The notes below the pieces were generated by a model, which saw only the letters and a program-made list of their open reading frames with translations, searched no databases and was not told the origin of the DNA. Positions 13,183-15,482 of a stretch of DNA of 15,482 nucleotides are shown here, piece after piece. The position numbers and the translations under genes are program-made. Within the stretch, counting starts at the first letter, position 1, and each line of letters begins with the position of its first letter. The stretch comes from CAZGLR01 sp964526635. GTDB taxonomy: Bacteria; Zixibacteria; MSB-5A5; GN15; JAAZOE01. Where the stretch lies: the NCBI GenBank assembly GCA_964526635.1, contig CAZGLR010000083.1, positions 1 to 15,482 on the forward strand. Reading direction: 5' to 3'.

Positions 13183-14166
13183 ATGACCAAAATTATTTCG
13201 ACAGCCCAGCAGACGGAAACCTACCTGCCCGTCTATCTCGATGCTATCCGTATCGACTCAATTGTCGATTTCGATTTGTATATCAAAATCGGCAATGATC
13301 TTATCCTGTATCGGGCGAAAGACCTGCCGTTTACAGAAAAGACCCGCTCCACCCTGCTGGAAAACAATGTCAAAAAGCTGTATGTCCCGCACCGCGAACG
13401 GCACCTTTATCAGCAGTATATCGAATCCAATATCAACAACATCATCGCCGACCCGGAAATCCCCGAAACCACCAAAGCCGGAATTGTCTACGATACCACC
13501 AAACTGCTGGTGAAGGATGTTCTGGCCAATCCGACGCTCGGGGAAAACATCCGTCGCAGCAAAGCGATTGTCGAAACCTCGGTTAACTATATCCTCAAGG
13601 GTCCGGAATCATTCCAGAATCTGCTGCGGGTGATGTCTTTCGATTATTATACCTATACCCATTCGGTCAATGTCTGCACTTTCTCGGTGGCCTTCGCTCG
13701 ACATATCGGCTACAGCGATGAAGAACAACTTAACAAGCTGGGTACGGGCGCGCTTTTGCATGATGTCGGCAAAACCCGTATTTCAGACCGTATTCTCAAC
13801 AAACGCACCAAGTTGTCGCCGATCGAGATGGAACTGATGAAGAAACACCCCACCTGGGGCGTCGAACTGGTTGGGGAAACCGGGTTGGTTGATGATGAGT
13901 CGGTGTATCCGATCATTCAACATCATGAAAGAGAAAACGGTACCGGGTATCCGGCCGGGGTGACCTCAGGCCAGATTCATGTTTTCGGCAAGATTGTCGG
14001 TATCGCCGATACCTTCGATGCCATGACCACTCAACGCGTCTATCAACGGGCGGTGGAGACATTTCCGGCGCTCAAGACGATGTTCTCGATCCCGGATCTT
14101 TTCGACCGTAAACTGCTCGAGCAATTCGCCTATCTTATGGGGCCGACCCAGGTTGGCCGCTATTAG
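13183..14166 (+). CDS. HD-GYP domain protein, probable cyclic-di-GMP phosphodiesterase
   Basis: Encodes 327 residues, soluble. Residues ~10-90 form an N-terminal domain like that found ahead of many HD-GYP domains (DUF3391-type, tentative), then helices, then HD-GYP from ~140. Metal and catalytic signatures are intact: His160 in TYTHSVNV, His193-Asp194-x-x-Lys197 in LLHDVGK, His222 in KHPTWG, His247-His248-Glu249 followed by N-G-T-G-Y-P (252-257), and A-D-T-F-D-A-M-T (275-282). The family hydrolyses cyclic di-GMP to GMP or pGpG and so favours motility over biofilm. With no receiver or transmembrane sensor attached, its input must come from the N-terminal domain or partners. AAGGG lies 4 nt before the ATG. 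No GGDEF gene is in the window. Confidence 0.93.
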   Translation: MTKIISTAQQTETYLPVYLDAIRIDSIVDFDLYIKIGNDLILYRAKDLPFTEKTRSTLLENNVKKLYVPHRERHLYQQYIESNINNIIADPEIPETTKAGIVYDTTKLLVKDVLANPTLGENIRRSKAIVETSVNYILKGPESFQNLLRVMSFDYYTYTHSVNVCTFSVAFARHIGYSDEEQLNKLGTGALLHDVGKTRISDRILNKRTKLSPIEMELMKKHPTWGVELVGETGLVDDESVYPIIQHHERENGTGYPAGVTSGQIHVFGKIVGIADTFDAMTTQRVYQRAVETFPALKTMFSIPDLFDRKLLEQFAYLMGPTQVGRY

Positions 14167-14186
14167 AATTACTTCTCAGCTTTTTA

Positions 14187-14214
14187 TTGCTATCATAAAA
14201 CAATCCGCTATATT
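14187..14214 (+). promoter_or_regulatory. Candidate promoter of ridA
   Basis: TTGCTA at 14187-14192 and TATATT at 14209-14214 (5 of 6 in the -10) with a 16-bp spacer, giving a ~25-nt leader containing GGGAGG. It suggests ridA and the MFS gene are transcribed separately from the HD-GYP gene, although no terminator is seen between them. Confidence 0.5.
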
Positions 14215-14245
14215 CGCTTCCACCTGATTAGGGAGGAATCGAATC

Positions 14246-14632
14246 ATGAATAAATCGAAAATCTCCACACCCATGGCCCCCAAAGCAATCGGCGCCTACA
14301 GCCAGGGGATCAAAGTCTCGGCCGACTCCCTGATTTTTATTTCGGGACAACTCGGCCTGAAACCTGATACCGGTGAATTTATTTCCAAAGAAGTCGGCGA
14401 TCAGGCCCAGCAGGCTATGGATAACATCGGCGAAATTCTCAAGGCTGCCGGCGGCGACTACAGCAATATCGTCAAAGCCACTATTCTGCTGGCCGATATC
14501 AGCGATTTCGCCACAGTCAATGATGTCTATGCCTCATACTTTGCAGCCGATCCGCCGGCCCGGGCGGCCTTTGCAGTCAAAACCCTGCCAAAAGATGCCC
14601 GCGTTGAAATCGAGGCAATCGCAGCATTGTAG
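14246..14632 (+). CDS. ridA: RidA family enamine/imine deaminase
   Basis: Encodes 128 residues, the exact usual length of RidA (YjgF/YER057c/UK114), which hydrolyses reactive 2-aminoacrylate-type enamines released by PLP enzymes such as threonine/serine dehydratase. The motifs are complete: GAYSQG at 16-21, ISGQLGL at 32-38, and the substrate-carboxylate-binding Arg106 in PPARAAFAV. The C-terminal V-E-I-E-A-I-A carries the Glu (121/123) of the active site. It should form a cytoplasmic trimer. GGGAGG lies ~9 nt before the ATG. It is followed after 5 bp by the MFS gene. Confidence 0.95.
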   Translation: MNKSKISTPMAPKAIGAYSQGIKVSADSLIFISGQLGLKPDTGEFISKEVGDQAQQAMDNIGEILKAAGGDYSNIVKATILLADISDFATVNDVYASYFAADPPARAAFAVKTLPKDARVEIEAIAAL

Positions 14633-14637
14633 CATCC

Positions 14638-15482
14638 ATGACACGCAACAGCTATCTGTATCTGACCACTGAGGCAATTCTGGCGGCGGCCGGGGGACTT
14701 ATTCTCCCGGTCTACGTCCTGTATTTCCGCTACTTCGAGGTTTCACTGTTTGAAGTAGCGGCGCTGGCCGCTGCCTTCGAAGCCACAATCCTCATATGTG
14801 AACTCCCGACCGGGATCTTCGCCGATCGCTATGGTCGCAAAAAGGCCGTAATTATCGGCTTCGCTCTCTTTGCTGTCGGCGGGGCGGTAATCATGGGGCA
14901 TCGTGAATTTACCGGCTTTTTCATCGGTGAAATCCTGCTGGGGGCAGGGGAAGCCTTTATTTCCGGGTCGGCCGAAGCACTGGCGGTCGATTCATACAAC
15001 AACGAACAGCGTTCAAAACAACTTCCGCAACTTTTCTCATGGCGCAGCCGTATTCGCATCGCGGTCTCAGCCATAGCCATGCTCATTGCGACCTCGATTT
15101 ATCAGGCACAGATCGAATTTACCTTTTTTCCGATCCTGGCCGGGGGAGTGCTGGGGACAATCGTCGCCTGCTTTTTCTCACGGATGACCGGCGAGGCCGT
15201 TGCACCATTGCACAGCATCAAAGCCCAGCTTACATCAGTATTTGGACAATTCAATGCCGTGCCGATCATTAAGGTCGTGTTACTGCTTTCAATAGTCACA
15301 GCTTTCACCACCGAGGGCGTCGATCAGTTCTGGCAGGTGCTGGGCGCCGAGGTGCGGACCTTCAATGTGCAGTATTTCGGAATCATCACCGCCGCCGGGG
15401 CAGTGCTGGCCTTTCTTCTGGTCGGTCCGGTAGTGCGACGGTCAGGAACTAATCTCTCGCTGCCCATTTTACTGATGCTGCT
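14638..15482 (+). CDS. MFS transporter, 5' part (cut by window end)
   Basis: The frame is open from ATG 14638 to the window end, giving 281 complete codons of an expected ~400. The protein is strongly hydrophobic with about eight or nine transmembrane helices visible. MFS motif A, G-I-F-A-D-R-Y-G-R-K-K at ~59-69, sits in the loop between helices 2 and 3 as expected, preceded by the E-L-P-T-G helix end common in uncharacterised drug/metabolite exporters. A Glu/Ala-rich helix 5 region (G-A-G-E-A-F-I-S-G-S-A-E-A) is typical of the same group. The start lies 5 nt after the ridA stop with no clear ribosome binding site, so translation is probably coupled to ridA. The substrate is unknown. Confidence 0.85.
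   Translation, partial: MTRNSYLYLTTEAILAAAGGLILPVYVLYFRYFEVSLFEVAALAAAFEATILICELPTGIFADRYGRKKAVIIGFALFAVGGAVIMGHREFTGFFIGEILLGAGEAFISGSAEALAVDSYNNEQRSKQLPQLFSWRSRIRIAVSAIAMLIATSIYQAQIEFTFFPILAGGVLGTIVACFFSRMTGEAVAPLHSIKAQLTSVFGQFNAVPIIKVVLLLSIVTAFTTEGVDQFWQVLGAEVRTFNVQYFGIITAAGAVLAFLLVGPVVRRSGTNLSLPILLML

Noticed and set aside
1..15482. Search for CRISPR arrays, insertion sequences, integrases, tRNA/rRNA genes and defence-system genes
   Set aside because: No regularly spaced direct repeats, transposase or nuclease motifs, or tRNA cloverleaf were seen on either strand.

Overview
The window looks like chromosomal sequence of an uncultured Gram-negative bacterium. Two secreted outer-membrane beta-barrel proteins, a lipoprotein-type peroxidase and Shine-Dalgarno-led genes of moderate G+C support this. 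A run of ten Ns at 12887-12896 marks a draft or metagenome assembly. The style of the membrane-TPR protein and of the barrel proteins recalls uncultivated FCB-group-like phyla such as Zixibacteria, but this is an impression and not a phylogenetic result. I see no transposase, integrase, phage gene, CRISPR array, rRNA or tRNA.

Layout. 3-1145 (+) is the end of a membrane-anchored TPR protein. It converges on a two-gene minus-strand operon, 4316-1205: a catabolic-type acetolactate synthase-like TPP enzyme followed by an aldehyde dehydrogenase, closed by a strong minus-strand terminator. A 211-bp divergent spacer carrying an inverted-repeat cluster separates this operon from an acyl-CoA dehydrogenase (4528-5733, +). 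Next is a glutathione-peroxidase-family lipoprotein (5858-6460, +) with a strong second start inside the gene. 9313-6698 (-) is a two-gene operon: a secreted protein with twelve D-x-x-G-x-D-x-Y repeats and a small Rieske-like protein whose second cluster histidine appears replaced by methionine. From the same promoter region, a strong promoter points the other way into a 27-residue single-helix membrane peptide (9423-9506).

9877-11226 and 11531-12121 (+) encode two outer-membrane barrels of different size, and both end in the same 29-bp terminator. 12429-13049 (+) is a probable two-gene unit: a 31-residue charged peptide coupled by an ATGA overlap to an unrecognised helical protein that is interrupted by the assembly gap. 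13183-14166 (+) encodes an HD-GYP protein, a likely cyclic-di-GMP phosphodiesterase. RidA (14246-14632) and a partial MFS transporter (14638 to the window end) close the window.

The metabolic genes suggest handling of pyruvate, aldehydes and acyl-CoA, plus detoxification by peroxidase and RidA. The least explained parts are the repeat protein/Rieske pair, the two small ORFs and the gapped helical gene. I did not find a recognisable defence or mobile system.
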